A stretch of DNA of 18,683 nt from positions 1 to 18,683 of the forward strand of contig CAYYAQ010000102.1 of the NCBI GenBank assembly GCA_964469555.1, written 5' to 3'. The notes below the pieces were generated by a model. The model saw only the letters and a program-made list of their open reading frames with translations. It was not told the origin of the DNA and did no database searches. Positions 1 through 8,111 of the stretch are shown piece by piece. Numbering within the stretch: the first letter of the stretch is position 1; the number at the start of each line of letters is the position of its first letter. A program made the translations under genes and the position numbers. The DNA comes from CAYYAQ01 sp964469555 (GTDB taxonomy: Bacteria > Planctomycetota > UBA1135 > UBA2386).

Positions 1-55
1 GTGGGGGTCGTCATGAGGCGGTCCCGGTGGGTTCGATTCCCATGCACTCCCGCCA
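1..55 (+). tRNA. selC: tRNA-Sec (selC), 3' portion, cut by the window edge
   Basis: This is the 3' part of the tRNA that inserts selenocysteine at UGA codons. A long variable arm is visible: GGGGUCGUC (4-12) pairs with GGCGGUCCC (17-25) over 9 bp, including G-U pairs, around an AUGA loop. The T arm is GUGGG (27-31), loop UUCGAUU, CCCAU (39-43). After the T stem come eight acceptor nucleotides (44-51), discriminator G52 and an encoded CCA (53-55). An ordinary tRNA has seven acceptor nucleotides; an 8-bp acceptor with a 5-bp T stem and a G discriminator is the bacterial tRNA-Sec pattern. The variable arm and its GCGGUCCC segment closely resemble E. coli selC as I recall it. The 5' half and the anticodon lie outside the window, so the UCA anticodon is inferred. 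A UGA-containing formate dehydrogenase in the same window supports the call. Confidence 0.88.
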
Positions 56-129
56 TTTTCTCCCTTGGTCGGGGTCGAAAGTTAGCATTGGCTCGCTAGC
101 CTTTCCCGCCCTGTAACTAAGAGTGAGCC

Positions 130-345
130 GTGTCTGAGTTGTTTGTCCCGATCCTGGTTTTCGCAGTCCCCGTGACGGCCGTCGTAGCTGTGGCGTTGCT
201 CTCTGGGCGACGCCTGCAGGGATCGTGTGGCGGCGTCGGAGCGGACGGCTCTTGTTCTCGCTGCGGGAAGCCCGCGGCGGAGATGCCCATGGCCGACATG
301 CCGGTTTCAAAGGAGCGCCAAGGAGAATCGCGCGCCTGCAACTGA
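130..345 (+). CDS. nqrM: NqrM, Na+-NQR maturation factor (DUF539 family)
   Basis: A 71-residue protein with one N-terminal membrane helix (about residues 4-24) followed by a short Cys-rich tail. The core SCGGVGADGSCSRCGKP (Cys33, Cys42, Cys45) matches the NqrM/DUF539 pattern of a membrane anchor followed by SCGG and a further Cys cluster; another Cys is at 70. In Vibrio-type systems NqrM is needed to assemble active NQR, probably by supplying iron to the intramembrane Fe site shared by NqrD and NqrE. The start is GTG at 130 with an AAGAG purine stretch about 8 nt upstream. It sits between selC and nqrA; in gammaproteobacteria nqrM usually follows nqrF/apbE, so its position at the front of the operon is unusual. 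The family call rests on the short motif and on context. Confidence 0.8.
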   Translation: MSELFVPILVFAVPVTAVVAVALLSGRRLQGSCGGVGADGSCSRCGKPAAEMPMADMPVSKERQGESRACN

Positions 346-427
346 TCACCCCGCGCAGGTTTGCTGATCCGCGTCTCGACCTTGCCCCACGTCCCATGAA
401 GTTCGAATTCCCATCCCCTTCGATGCG

Positions 428-1786
428 ATGACCACGCACACCATCAAGAAGGGTTTCGACATCAAAATCGAAGGCCCACCGGAGGTCCGACTCGACCAGG
501 CGGCAAAACCGCTCGTCGTCGGAGTCCGACCGACGGATTTCCCCGATCTCAAGGCCAGGGTCGTCGTCAAGGAGGGCGATCAGGTCTCGACCGGAGACGT
601 GTTGTTCTTCGACAAGCGCGATCCGGACATCCGGTTTCTCTCACCGGCGACGGGAAAGGTCACAAAGGTCGTCTTCGGCAAGCGTCGCGCGCCGCAACTC
701 GTCGAGATCAGCCTCGAGGGCGACGACAAGTTCGCGGAGATCGAGACGGTCAGATCCGAGGAACTCGGCAGCATCGATCGCGCCGCGCTGATCACGAAGA
801 TCAAAGCCGCTGGACTGTGGCCGCTGTTGCGCCAACGCCCGGTCGGCAAGACCGCGAACGCGGACAAGGTTCCCGTGGCGATCTACGTCAACGGCATGGA
901 TACCGAGCCGCTCGCCGCGGACCCGGCGGTGGCGTGCATGGGGCAGGGGCCCGAGCTCGCGGCCGGCATCGACGTGCTGCGCCACCTGACCTCCGGCAGG
1001 ATCCACATCAGCCTTCGTGGGGGTGAGGTGACAGCGCAAGAATTCCACATGCTGAAGGACGTCGACGTGCACCGGTTCGAGGGGCCGCACCCCTCCGGGC
1101 TCGTCGGTACGCACATCGACCGGATCGCGCCGCTCAAGGATGGCGAGGTGGCCTGGTTCTTGAAAGCGCAGGAGGCGGTCGTCCTCGGCGCCTGGGTCCT
1201 GAGCGGCCACTACCCGGCGATGCGCACCGTGGCGGTTTCCGGCAGCGGCGCGCCGTCGCGGCAGTACTTCCGCGTGCGCCAGGGCGCGTCACTGCTGACG
1301 CTGACGGGCGGCAAGCTTGTCTCGGACGAGTTCCGCGTGATCAACGGCACGGTCCTCAACGGCGAAGCGATCGACGCGGATGGCTACCTCGGTTTCTACG
1401 CGAACACCGTGACCATCCTTCCGGAAGGCGGTGACCGTCGCGACCTCTTCGGCTGGGCGCTGCCCCAGTTCGGCAAGCACAGCGCGTCCCGCGCCGTGAT
1501 GTCATGGCTGTTGCCGAAGAAGATCTACGACATGGATACCCGCCTCCACGGTGGGCCGCGTGCGATCGTCAACATCGGCGCGTGGGAGCGGGTCATGCCG
1601 CTCGACATCCATCCGACCTACCTCGTCCGCGCCATCCAGGCCGGAGACATCGAAGAGGCCCTCAGTCTCGGATTGCTCGAAGTGACGGAAGAAGACGTCG
1701 CGCTCTGCACGTTCGTGGACCCGTGCAAGATCGAGGTAGGGGACATCATCCGCAAGGGCTTGGACATGTACGAGGAGGAGGGGTAG
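428..1786 (+). CDS. nqrA: Na+-NQR subunit A
   Basis: A 452-residue cytoplasmic subunit of the Na+-translocating NADH:quinone oxidoreductase, close to the usual length of about 446. It begins with the typical KKGFDIKIEGPPE segment. This is followed by a biotinyl-like barrel region (VKEGDQVSTGDVLFFDK, SPATGKVTKV) and the RnfC-like middle. NqrA lies at the membrane surface and has been linked to quinone binding. The ATG at 428 gives the family-standard N terminus, but no strong Shine-Dalgarno sequence precedes it. The 82-nt gap after nqrM shows no clear promoter. The gene end overlaps a very strong GA-rich ribosome-binding site (about 1772-1783) for nqrB. First of six contiguous nqr genes. Confidence 0.96.
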   Translation: MTTHTIKKGFDIKIEGPPEVRLDQAAKPLVVGVRPTDFPDLKARVVVKEGDQVSTGDVLFFDKRDPDIRFLSPATGKVTKVVFGKRRAPQLVEISLEGDDKFAEIETVRSEELGSIDRAALITKIKAAGLWPLLRQRPVGKTANADKVPVAIYVNGMDTEPLAADPAVACMGQGPELAAGIDVLRHLTSGRIHISLRGGEVTAQEFHMLKDVDVHRFEGPHPSGLVGTHIDRIAPLKDGEVAWFLKAQEAVVLGAWVLSGHYPAMRTVAVSGSGAPSRQYFRVRQGASLLTLTGGKLVSDEFRVINGTVLNGEAIDADGYLGFYANTVTILPEGGDRRDLFGWALPQFGKHSASRAVMSWLLPKKIYDMDTRLHGGPRAIVNIGAWERVMPLDIHPTYLVRAIQAGDIEEALSLGLLEVTEEDVALCTFVDPCKIEVGDIIRKGLDMYEEEG

Positions 1787-1789
1787 CTC

Positions 1790-3094
1790 ATGCGATTTCT
1801 CCGCAAGCTCATCGACAAGAATCGTTCGCTCTATCACGAGGAGGGCTCGAAGTTCCACAAGATGTGGCCGCTCTTCGACGCGATGGAGACGTTCCTGTTC
1901 GCGCCTGGCAACACCACGCCGAAGAAGGGACCGCACGTCCGCGACTACATCGACCTCAAGCGCACGATGTCGCTGGTCATCCTCGCTCTGGTGCCGTGCC
2001 TGCTGTTCTCGATCTACAACACCGGCTACCAGCACTTCCTGGCGTGGTCGGCGATGACGACCGATCAGGGGTACACCGCGAGCTGGATCCAGGGTCTGCT
2101 CTTTGGTGAGACCTACAACCCCGACGTCGCCAACCCCGACTTCTGGGACATCACGGTGTTCGGCCTCCAGCAGATGGTGCCGATCATCTTCGTCAGCTAC
2201 TTCGTCGGTCTGAACATCGAGGGCATGTTCGCCGTGTGGCGCAAGGAAGAGGTGTCGGAGGGTTTCCTCGTCTCCGGCCTGCTGATCGCACTGATCGTGC
2301 CGCCCTCGATCCCGCTCTGGCAGCTGGCGATCGGCGTCGCGTTCTCGGTGGTCCTCTGCAAGGAAGTGTTCGGCGGCACCGGGATGAACATCTTCAACCC
2401 GGCGTTGATGGTCCGAGCGTTCCTGTTCTTCGCCTTCGCCGGCCAGATGAGCGGCTCGCGAGTCTGGGTCGCTGGCAACGGCAGCCACGACTTGATCGAT
2501 GGCTACACCGGCGCGACGCCACTGGCCGCCGCCGCGAACGCGAGGCTCACGCAGGCCAATGTCGAGCCCACCAACACCGTCGAGAGCGCACAGAACGCCA
2601 TCCTGGATGTGGCCGGAAAGCCGCTCGAGTGGTGGGACCTGTTCTGGGGGTTCTGCTCGGGTAGCGCCGGCGAGACCAGCGCCTTTTGTTGCCTGATCGG
2701 CGCGGTGATCCTGTTGGTCTCCGGTATCGCCTCGTGGCGGGTGATGGTCGGCGGAGTCATCGGACTGTTTCTCACCGGCTGGTTGATGAACTGGCAGATC
2801 GGTCATCAGGACGGCCTGTTCAGCCTGCCGCCGGAATACCACCTCGTGATGGGCGGGTTCGCGTTCGGCCTCGTCTTCATGGCGACGGACCCGGTTTCCA
2901 GCCCCGAGACCAGCGTCGGCAAGTGGATCTACGGATTGCTCATCGGATTCCTGACGGTGATCGTCCGGGCGGCGAACCCGGCCTATCCGGAGGGGACGAT
3001 GCTCGCGATCCTTCTGATGAACGCCTTCGCGCCGGCCATCGACCACTTCGTCGTGGCTGCCAGCGTCCGACGGAGGAGAGCGCGCAATGAATAA
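1790..3094 (+). CDS. nqrB: Na+-NQR subunit B (membrane, FMN-carrying)
   Basis: A 434-residue polytopic membrane subunit of the Na+ pump; about ten hydrophobic segments follow a roughly 55-residue cytoplasmic N terminus. The phosphoester-FMN attachment motif is visible as DGYTGATPL; by analogy with Thr236 of Vibrio cholerae NqrB, Thr243 should carry FMN. NqrB also binds riboflavin and forms the core of the Na+ pathway in characterised enzymes. The FMN is attached by ApbE, encoded at the end of the same operon. The ATG at 1790 lies 3 nt after the nqrA stop with a GGAGGAGG-type ribosome-binding site; the 3' end overlaps nqrC by 8 nt, which suggests translational coupling. Confidence 0.97.
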   Translation: MRFLRKLIDKNRSLYHEEGSKFHKMWPLFDAMETFLFAPGNTTPKKGPHVRDYIDLKRTMSLVILALVPCLLFSIYNTGYQHFLAWSAMTTDQGYTASWIQGLLFGETYNPDVANPDFWDITVFGLQQMVPIIFVSYFVGLNIEGMFAVWRKEEVSEGFLVSGLLIALIVPPSIPLWQLAIGVAFSVVLCKEVFGGTGMNIFNPALMVRAFLFFAFAGQMSGSRVWVAGNGSHDLIDGYTGATPLAAAANARLTQANVEPTNTVESAQNAILDVAGKPLEWWDLFWGFCSGSAGETSAFCCLIGAVILLVSGIASWRVMVGGVIGLFLTGWLMNWQIGHQDGLFSLPPEYHLVMGGFAFGLVFMATDPVSSPETSVGKWIYGLLIGFLTVIVRAANPAYPEGTMLAILLMNAFAPAIDHFVVAASVRRRRARNE

Positions 3095-3866
3095 GAACAG
3101 CAACACCTACGTCGTGCTCTTCGCAGCCAGCGTCTGCGTCGTGCTCGCCGCCGGTCTGGCGGCGACCTTCCACGGCCTCAAGACGCGGATCGACAGCAAC
3201 AAGCTCTTCGACAAGCAGCGCAACGTGCTGATCGCTTGCGGACTCTACGACCCGACCGCGGGCGAGAAGTCGCGAGCCGACCTCGAGGCGATGTTTACGA
3301 AGGTTCGGCCCAAGGTGCTCGAGTTCTTCAAGAGCGAAGTCGAGGAGGAGTACCGGGAGCGTGGCGAACGGAAGAAGCGCAAGGTCAACAAGGTCACGCG
3401 CGCCGAGGATTCCAGCATCAAGATCGAGGATCTGGAAAAGGAGAGGCGCAAGAACCCCGATCGCATCCTCGGCGAGATCTACATCGCGGAGGACGGCGGC
3501 AAGAAGATCTACTGCATCCCGATCTCGGGCTACGGCCTGTGGAGCTGGCTCTACGGGTTCCTCGCTCTCGAAGAGGACAGGAACACGGTCCGCGGCATCA
3601 CCTTCTACAAGCACGGCGAAACGCCGGGGCTCGGTGGTGAGGTCGACAAGGCGTGGTGGCAGAACAACTGGAAGGGCAAGAAGACCCACGACTCATCCGG
3701 CAAGCTGGTGAGCATCACGGTGCTCAAGGGCCAGGGCAACGAGTTCGCCCCGGACGGGCACAGGGTCGATGGCATCTCTGGCGCGACGATCACCAGCAAT
3801 GGTGTCACCAAATTCGTCAAGGCCGACCTCGAGAAGTACGAAGCGTACTTCAAGGGATTGAACTGA
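3087..3866 (+). CDS. nqrC: Na+-NQR subunit C (FMN-carrying)
   Basis: A 259-residue subunit, near the usual 257. One N-terminal membrane anchor (about residues 8-28) is followed by an FMN_bind domain. The flavinylation motif DGISGATITSNG is present and Thr234 is the expected acceptor, matching Thr225 in V. cholerae. GNxLWSxxY-like (GYGLWSWLYGF) and GETPGLGGEV are further family signatures. A highly charged segment at about residues 72-125 (many Glu, Lys and Arg) separates anchor and domain. The start is ATG 3087 with GGAGGAG at 3072-3078; it overlaps the end of nqrB. NqrC passes electrons from the intramembrane Fe site to NqrB. Confidence 0.96.
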   Translation: MNKNSNTYVVLFAASVCVVLAAGLAATFHGLKTRIDSNKLFDKQRNVLIACGLYDPTAGEKSRADLEAMFTKVRPKVLEFFKSEVEEEYRERGERKKRKVNKVTRAEDSSIKIEDLEKERRKNPDRILGEIYIAEDGGKKIYCIPISGYGLWSWLYGFLALEEDRNTVRGITFYKHGETPGLGGEVDKAWWQNNWKGKKTHDSSGKLVSITVLKGQGNEFAPDGHRVDGISGATITSNGVTKFVKADLEKYEAYFKGLN

Positions 3867-3868
3867 TC

Positions 3869-4549
3869 ATGACAGCAACAGTCGACACCCCGGTCGAAGC
3901 GAAGCCCAAGACCTCGTTCTTCGGCAAGAAGGAGAAGCGCGCCGTCCTCGACCCCCTCTGGGACGACAACCCGATTTCGCTGCAGGTCCTCGGGATCTGC
4001 TCCGCGCTCGCCGTCACCATCAAGGTCGAACAGACCCTGTTCATGTGTGGCGCCGTGATCTTCGTGCTCTGCATGAGCAACGTGCTCATCTCGCTGATGC
4101 GCGACCTGATCCCCAACAACATCCGCATCATCGTGATGCTCACGGTGATCAGCAGCGTGGTCACGATCGTCAGCCTGATCCTCCAGGCGTACGCATTCGA
4201 CATCAGCAAGGCGCTGTCCGTGTTCGTCGGTCTGATTGTTACGAACTGCATCGTGATGGGGCGCGCCGAGGCGTTTGCGATGGCGAACAGGCCGTGGCGC
4301 AGCTTCCTCGATGGGCTCGGCAACGCGCTCGGCTACACGTGGATCCTGATCGCCGTCGCGGTGTTCCGCGAGCTATTGGGTGACGGCAAGATCCTCGGTA
4401 CGCGGCTCATTCCGGAGTCGTGGTACATGGATCAGGGCGGCTGGTACGTCAACAACGGCTTGATGGTGCTCGCGCCCGGCGCCATCATCCTGCTCTGCGT
4501 GATCATCTGGATCCAACGGGCGATCTCCGGCTACTCGGAGGACAACTAA
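3869..4549 (+). CDS. nqrD: Na+-NQR subunit D
   Basis: A 226-residue membrane subunit with six predicted hydrophobic helices. The two conserved cysteines that, with two in NqrE, ligate the intramembrane iron centre are visible in LGICSALAVT and IVTNCIVMGRAEAF. The reading frame is open further upstream (from 3653), but that part overlaps nqrC and has no family character. ATG 3869, two bases after the nqrC stop, gives the expected N terminus with a roughly 40-residue cytoplasmic extension (MTATVDTPVEAKPKTSFFG). The V. cholerae protein is about 210 residues, so the extension is slightly long. Confidence 0.95.
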   Translation: MTATVDTPVEAKPKTSFFGKKEKRAVLDPLWDDNPISLQVLGICSALAVTIKVEQTLFMCGAVIFVLCMSNVLISLMRDLIPNNIRIIVMLTVISSVVTIVSLILQAYAFDISKALSVFVGLIVTNCIVMGRAEAFAMANRPWRSFLDGLGNALGYTWILIAVAVFRELLGDGKILGTRLIPESWYMDQGGWYVNNGLMVLAPGAIILLCVIIWIQRAISGYSEDN

Positions 4550-5172
4550 TGCTGCTCCAAGGCGACCTCTTCAGCCTGATGCTCAAGGCGATGTTCGTCG
4601 AGAACATCCTCTTGGCGTTCTTCCTCGGGATGTGCTCCTACCTCGCGGTCTCGAAGCGAATCGACACCGCGATCGGCCTCGGCATCGCGGTGGTCTTCGT
4701 CTTGACGATCACGTCCCCGGTCAACTGGTTGATCCACAACTACGTGCTGCGGGAAGGCGCGCTCGTATGGTTGGGCGATTCGTTCAAGGACCTCGACATG
4801 AGCTACCTCCAGCTGATCTTCTTCATCGGCGTGATCGCGGCGATGGTGCAGATCGTCGAGATGGCGATCGACAAGTACAGCCCCAAGCTCTACACGGCGC
4901 TCGGGATCTTCCTGCCGCTCATCGCCGTGAACTGCGCGATCCTCGGCGCGTCGTTGTTCCTCGTCGAACGCGACTACACCCTCGCCGAGTCCACGGTGTT
5001 CGGTTTTGGTTCCGGTCTCGGCTGGTTCCTGGCGATCGTCAGCATGGCGGCCATCCGGATGAAGCTGCGCACGTCACACATTCCAAAGTCACTGCGCGGC
5101 CTGGGCATCACGTTCATCGTCACCGGCCTGATAGCCATGGCGTTCATGACCTTCAGCGGCATCCAACTTTGA
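4549..5172 (+). CDS. nqrE: Na+-NQR subunit E
   Basis: A 207-residue membrane subunit with six hydrophobic helices, homologous to NqrD and inserted in the opposite topology. The paired iron-centre cysteines are in FFLGMCSYLAVSKR and AVNCAILGAS. FVENILLAFFLGM near the N terminus is a family hallmark. The start codon overlaps the nqrD stop (TAATG) and GGAGGA lies about 6 nt upstream, so translation is probably coupled. The frame stays open upstream into nqrD, but the family N terminus begins at 4549. Confidence 0.96.
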   Translation: MLLQGDLFSLMLKAMFVENILLAFFLGMCSYLAVSKRIDTAIGLGIAVVFVLTITSPVNWLIHNYVLREGALVWLGDSFKDLDMSYLQLIFFIGVIAAMVQIVEMAIDKYSPKLYTALGIFLPLIAVNCAILGASLFLVERDYTLAESTVFGFGSGLGWFLAIVSMAAIRMKLRTSHIPKSLRGLGITFIVTGLIAMAFMTFSGIQL

Positions 5173-5179
5173 TCCTGAA

Positions 5180-6415
5180 ATGGAATTCTTCCCCATCCTC
5201 GTCGGCGTCATCTGCTTGACGGTCGTTGTGTTGATGCTGATCGGCGTGCTGCTGTTCGCCGAGAGCAAGCTCGTCAACAAGGGCCTTTGCAAGATCGAGA
5301 TCAACGGCGATCCGGACCGATCCCCCGAGATCCCCGGTGGTGGAACCCTGCTTGGCGTACTCAGTGGGCAGAAGATCTTCCTGCCGTCCGCGTGCGGCGG
5401 CGGTGGCACGTGCGCGATGTGCAAGTGCCAGGTCTTCGAGGGTGGTGGCGACATCCTGCCGACGGAGCTGACGCACATCTCGCGCTCCGAGGCCAAGGAG
5501 AACTGGCGCCTCGCCTGCCAGGTGAAGGTCAAGGAGAACATGAAGATCCGGGTCCCGGACGAAGTGTTCGGGATCAAGAAGTGGGAATGCACCGTCGCGT
5601 CCAACCACAACGTCGCGACGTTCATCAAGGAGTTCGTGGTCAACCTGCCGGAGGGCGAGACCCTCGCCTTCCAGTCCGGTGGCTACATCCAGATCGATGT
5701 CCCGAAGTACAAGAACCTCCGCTACCGGGACTTCGACATCGAGAAGGAGTACCACGAGGATTGGGACAAGTTCAAGATCTGGGACTACGTCGCGAACAAC
5801 GACGAGGAGTGCTTCCGCGCGTACTCGATGGCGAATCACCCGGCGGAAGGAAACCGGGTCATGCTCAACATCCGGATCGCCTCGCCACCCCCGCGCACCG
5901 AGGGCATCCCCCCCGGGATCTGCTCTTCGTACGTGTTCAGCCTGAAGCCCGGCGACAAGGTCACGATCTCGGGGCCCTACGGCGAGTTCTTCATCAAGGA
6001 CACCGACCGCGAGATGGTCTACATCGGTGGTGGTGCCGGAATGGCGCCGCTGCGTTCGCACATCTTCCACCTGTTCCACACGCTGAAGACCGGCCGCAAG
6101 GTCAGCTACTGGTACGGTGCACGTTCGAAGCGCGAGATGTTCTACACCGAGGAGTTCGAGGCGATCGAGAAGGAGTTTCCGAACTTCTCCTACCACGTAG
6201 CCCTTTCGGACGCTCTTCCGGAGGACAACTGGACCGGGCACACCGGGTTCATCCACCAGGTGGTCTACGGCAAATACCTCGAAAACCACGAGGACATCGA
6301 CAACGTCGAGTTCTACCTGTGTGGACCGCCGCTGATGAACAGCGCCGTGTTGCACATGCTGGACGAGATGGGTGTCGAAGAGCAGATGATCGACTTCGAC
6401 GACTTCGGCGGATGA
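5180..6415 (+). CDS. nqrF: Na+-NQR subunit F, NADH-oxidising subunit
   Basis: A 411-residue electron-input subunit (usual length about 408). It has an N-terminal membrane helix (residues 4-25). A 2Fe-2S ferredoxin domain follows with Cys72, Cys78, Cys81 and Cys113 (CGGGGTCAMC then LACQ). Next is a ferredoxin-reductase FAD domain with the RAYSMANHP motif (Arg213 to Ser216), then an NAD-binding domain (YIGGGAGMAPLRSH; YLCGPPLM). It oxidises NADH and passes electrons via FAD and the 2Fe-2S cluster to the membrane subunits. The C terminus FDDFGG is typical. The start at 5180 has only a weak ribosome-binding site and lies 7 nt after nqrE. Confidence 0.97.
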   Translation: MEFFPILVGVICLTVVVLMLIGVLLFAESKLVNKGLCKIEINGDPDRSPEIPGGGTLLGVLSGQKIFLPSACGGGGTCAMCKCQVFEGGGDILPTELTHISRSEAKENWRLACQVKVKENMKIRVPDEVFGIKKWECTVASNHNVATFIKEFVVNLPEGETLAFQSGGYIQIDVPKYKNLRYRDFDIEKEYHEDWDKFKIWDYVANNDEECFRAYSMANHPAEGNRVMLNIRIASPPPRTEGIPPGICSSYVFSLKPGDKVTISGPYGEFFIKDTDREMVYIGGGAGMAPLRSHIFHLFHTLKTGRKVSYWYGARSKREMFYTEEFEAIEKEFPNFSYHVALSDALPEDNWTGHTGFIHQVVYGKYLENHEDIDNVEFYLCGPPLMNSAVLHMLDEMGVEEQMIDFDDFGG

Positions 6416-6419
6416 GACC

Positions 6420-7436
6420 GTGACCGCTCGTCGCCTAGGCTTGGCGGTGCTCGTCGCATCGGCTTCGTTCGTTGGTGGCTGCCAACAATCGGCGCCAAGC
6501 ATCACGACGCTGCGGGGACAGACGATGGGGACGGCCTACACGATCAAGGTCGTTCTCCCGTCTGCGAAGGAACGACTCGCCGTCGAGGGTCGCCTCGCCG
6601 AGGCGCTGGGCGAGTTCGATCTCGTGTTCAGCACGTACAACCCAAAGAGCGAGATCAGCCGTTTCAACGCACATGTCACGCACGAACCATTCGTGCCGAC
6701 GCGAGCGTTTTACGCGTTGGTCGTGCGCGCCCTGGATCTGGCCAAGCGGACCCGCGGGGCATTCGATCCGACAGTCGGGCCGGTTCTCCGGTTGTACGGC
6801 TTCGGACCGGGCGGCAAGAAGCCGGAGACACCACCGAACGCCGACGCGATCGAGGTGGCGCGCAAGCAAACTGGTTGGCAGCGGATTCACGTGTCGCAGG
6901 GCGGCGATCTGACGAAGGAGATCCCGACGCTGGAACTCGACCTCAACGCGATCGCCAAGGGCGCTGGCGTGGATGTCGTCGCGAAGGTCCTCGACGGCAT
7001 CGGATGCGCGAGCTACATGGTCGAGATCGGCGGCGAGGTGAGTTGTCGCGGAATGAAGCCGGACGGCAAGGCGTGGCGGCTTGGCGTGGCGCTGCCGAGC
7101 CCAGCCGGCGGTCCCGTCGACTTCGCGGACAAGGTTGATCTTGTCGACCGGGCGATGGCGACGAGCGGGTCCTACATGCAGTTCCGCGATTTGGGAAAGG
7201 ACAGGGTGCACCACATCCTCGATCCGCGCACGGGACGGAACGCAGAGTCGAAGACCGTCAGCGTGACGGTCATCGCGAAGACGTGTGAGCTGGCAGACGG
7301 ATTGGCTACCGCGATGATGGTGCTCGGCCCGGACGAGGGCGAGAAGGTGCTTGCGACGTTCGCCGGGGATGACGTCAAGGTGCTCTTCCTCGTCCAGGGC
7401 GAGAAGGGCATCGAGCGGCGGACGCACCACTGGTAG
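6420..7436 (+). CDS. apbE: FAD:protein FMN transferase, lipoprotein
   Basis: A 338-residue ApbE family flavin transferase. It attaches FMN from FAD to the Thr of SGAT-type motifs, here presumably NqrB Thr243 and NqrC Thr234. The N terminus is a lipoprotein signal ending in SFVGGC, with Cys21 the lipidation site, so it acts on the periplasmic side. Family signatures are TMGTAYTIKV, NPKSEISRFN, DPTVGPVLRLYGFGPG, LDLNAIAKGAGVD, EIGGEVSCRG, ATSGSY and HHILDPRTG. The GTG at 6420, 4 nt after the nqrF stop, is the only start that leaves the signal peptide intact. It closes the operon. Confidence 0.95.
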   Translation: MTARRLGLAVLVASASFVGGCQQSAPSITTLRGQTMGTAYTIKVVLPSAKERLAVEGRLAEALGEFDLVFSTYNPKSEISRFNAHVTHEPFVPTRAFYALVVRALDLAKRTRGAFDPTVGPVLRLYGFGPGGKKPETPPNADAIEVARKQTGWQRIHVSQGGDLTKEIPTLELDLNAIAKGAGVDVVAKVLDGIGCASYMVEIGGEVSCRGMKPDGKAWRLGVALPSPAGGPVDFADKVDLVDRAMATSGSYMQFRDLGKDRVHHILDPRTGRNAESKTVSVTVIAKTCELADGLATAMMVLGPDEGEKVLATFAGDDVKVLFLVQGEKGIERRTHHW

Positions 7437-7448
7437 TGTCGTGCCCTC

Positions 7449-7544
7449 ATGGCCACGAAGGATCCTGAAGGTAGCTGTCTGTGCGGGAAGGTGCGGTATC
7501 GGATCACCGGAGGCGACGCCCGCGAGGAACATCTTTTGGGGTAG
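7449..7544 (+). pseudogene. N-terminal stub resembling a GFA (CENP-V/Gfa) zinc domain protein
   Basis: A 31-codon ORF starts with ATG 12 nt after apbE and reads MATKDPEGSCLCGKVRYRI before stopping. The G-S-C-x-C-G-x-V-R-Y pattern is the usual N terminus of GFA-domain proteins (family of S-(hydroxymethyl)glutathione synthase), whose first two Cys bind zinc. A full member is about 120-150 residues, and no continuation is readable in any frame downstream. It is therefore probably a truncated remnant. The identification rests on about 12 residues and could be chance. Confidence 0.4.
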
Positions 7545-7622
7545 TCGCGCGCCGTGGTTCCTCGACACGGGGTCTCTCCCCCGGCACGAAGAGCTTCCCG
7601 AGTAGTCGACTCTTCTTGTGGG

Positions 7623-7981
7623 CTAGATGTGAACGAGGATCTGCGACTTCATGACGCTGCTCCGCTTCATCTTGTCGAACGGCACATACTGCCGCACTGG
7701 TTTCTTCGTGCTCTTCTTGCCGGTGCCGTGCCTGAACTCCGTGATGACGATGAGGTAGTCCTTGCCCATGCCGGCCAGCCGGCCCTTGTGCCAACCCGCT
7801 TCGACCTGGTGGCCGAGGCCACCTTCTTCGAACGACTCGGCGTTGACGAACGTGACTACCCTGCCGAGCAGTCCCTTGAGGATGTCGGTGAGGGTCTTGT
7901 CTGCGAAGCCATGTGCGGGGGAAGTTCTCGGCTTTTGGTCGGGTCAGGAGAGGCTTGGGGGGCAGGGGCGGATTCACTCAT
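7623..7981 (-). pseudogene. Small conserved-looking protein gene with a one-base frameshift
   Basis: No standard open frame covers this gene, but two frames join into one plausible product. Reading starts at ATG 7981 (MSESAPAPQASPDPTKSRE), with AAAGGA about 8 nt upstream. The second frame runs to the stop at 7623-7625 and encodes about 80 residues, including DILKGLLGRVVTFVNAESF, GMGKDYLIVITEF, VRQYVPFDKMK and the C terminus SQILVHI. That frame has strongly GC-biased third positions and a globular composition but no start codon of its own. Adding one C to the C5 run (G5 at 7917-7921 on the plus strand) joins the frames into about 119 residues. It may be a sequencing or assembly indel, a recent mutation, or less likely programmed shifting. 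I do not recognise the family. Confidence 0.6.
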
Positions 7982-8111
7982 CGGGGTCGTCCTTTGGCGA
8001 GGGAGCCTCACGTCGGTGGCGTGGAGAGGGTAACACCGCATGCTACCGGGCTCGATCGAAGACCCCAACTCCTTCCGGACACCTGACCGATCTGCTAGCC
8101 TGCCGCGACCG

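Noticed and set aside
11..439. 142-codon minus-strand ORF across tRNA-Sec and nqrM
   Set aside because: It runs antisense through a tRNA and a recognisable gene; typical spurious high-GC ORF.
1502..3106. 534-codon minus-strand ORF opposite nqrA/nqrB
   Set aside because: Shadow of nqrB; the low-complexity charged translation has no family character.
3158..3475. Charged segment of NqrC as an unusual insertion
   Set aside because: The total length (259) equals that of the Vibrio protein, which has a similar charged stretch, so it is normal.
5153..6505. 450-codon minus-strand ORF opposite nqrF
   Set aside because: Shadow frame opposite a well-conserved subunit.
7588..7615. GAAGAG...CTCTTC inverted repeat after the GFA stub as a terminator
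   Set aside because: Six base pairs with a 16-nt loop and no U-tract; too weak.
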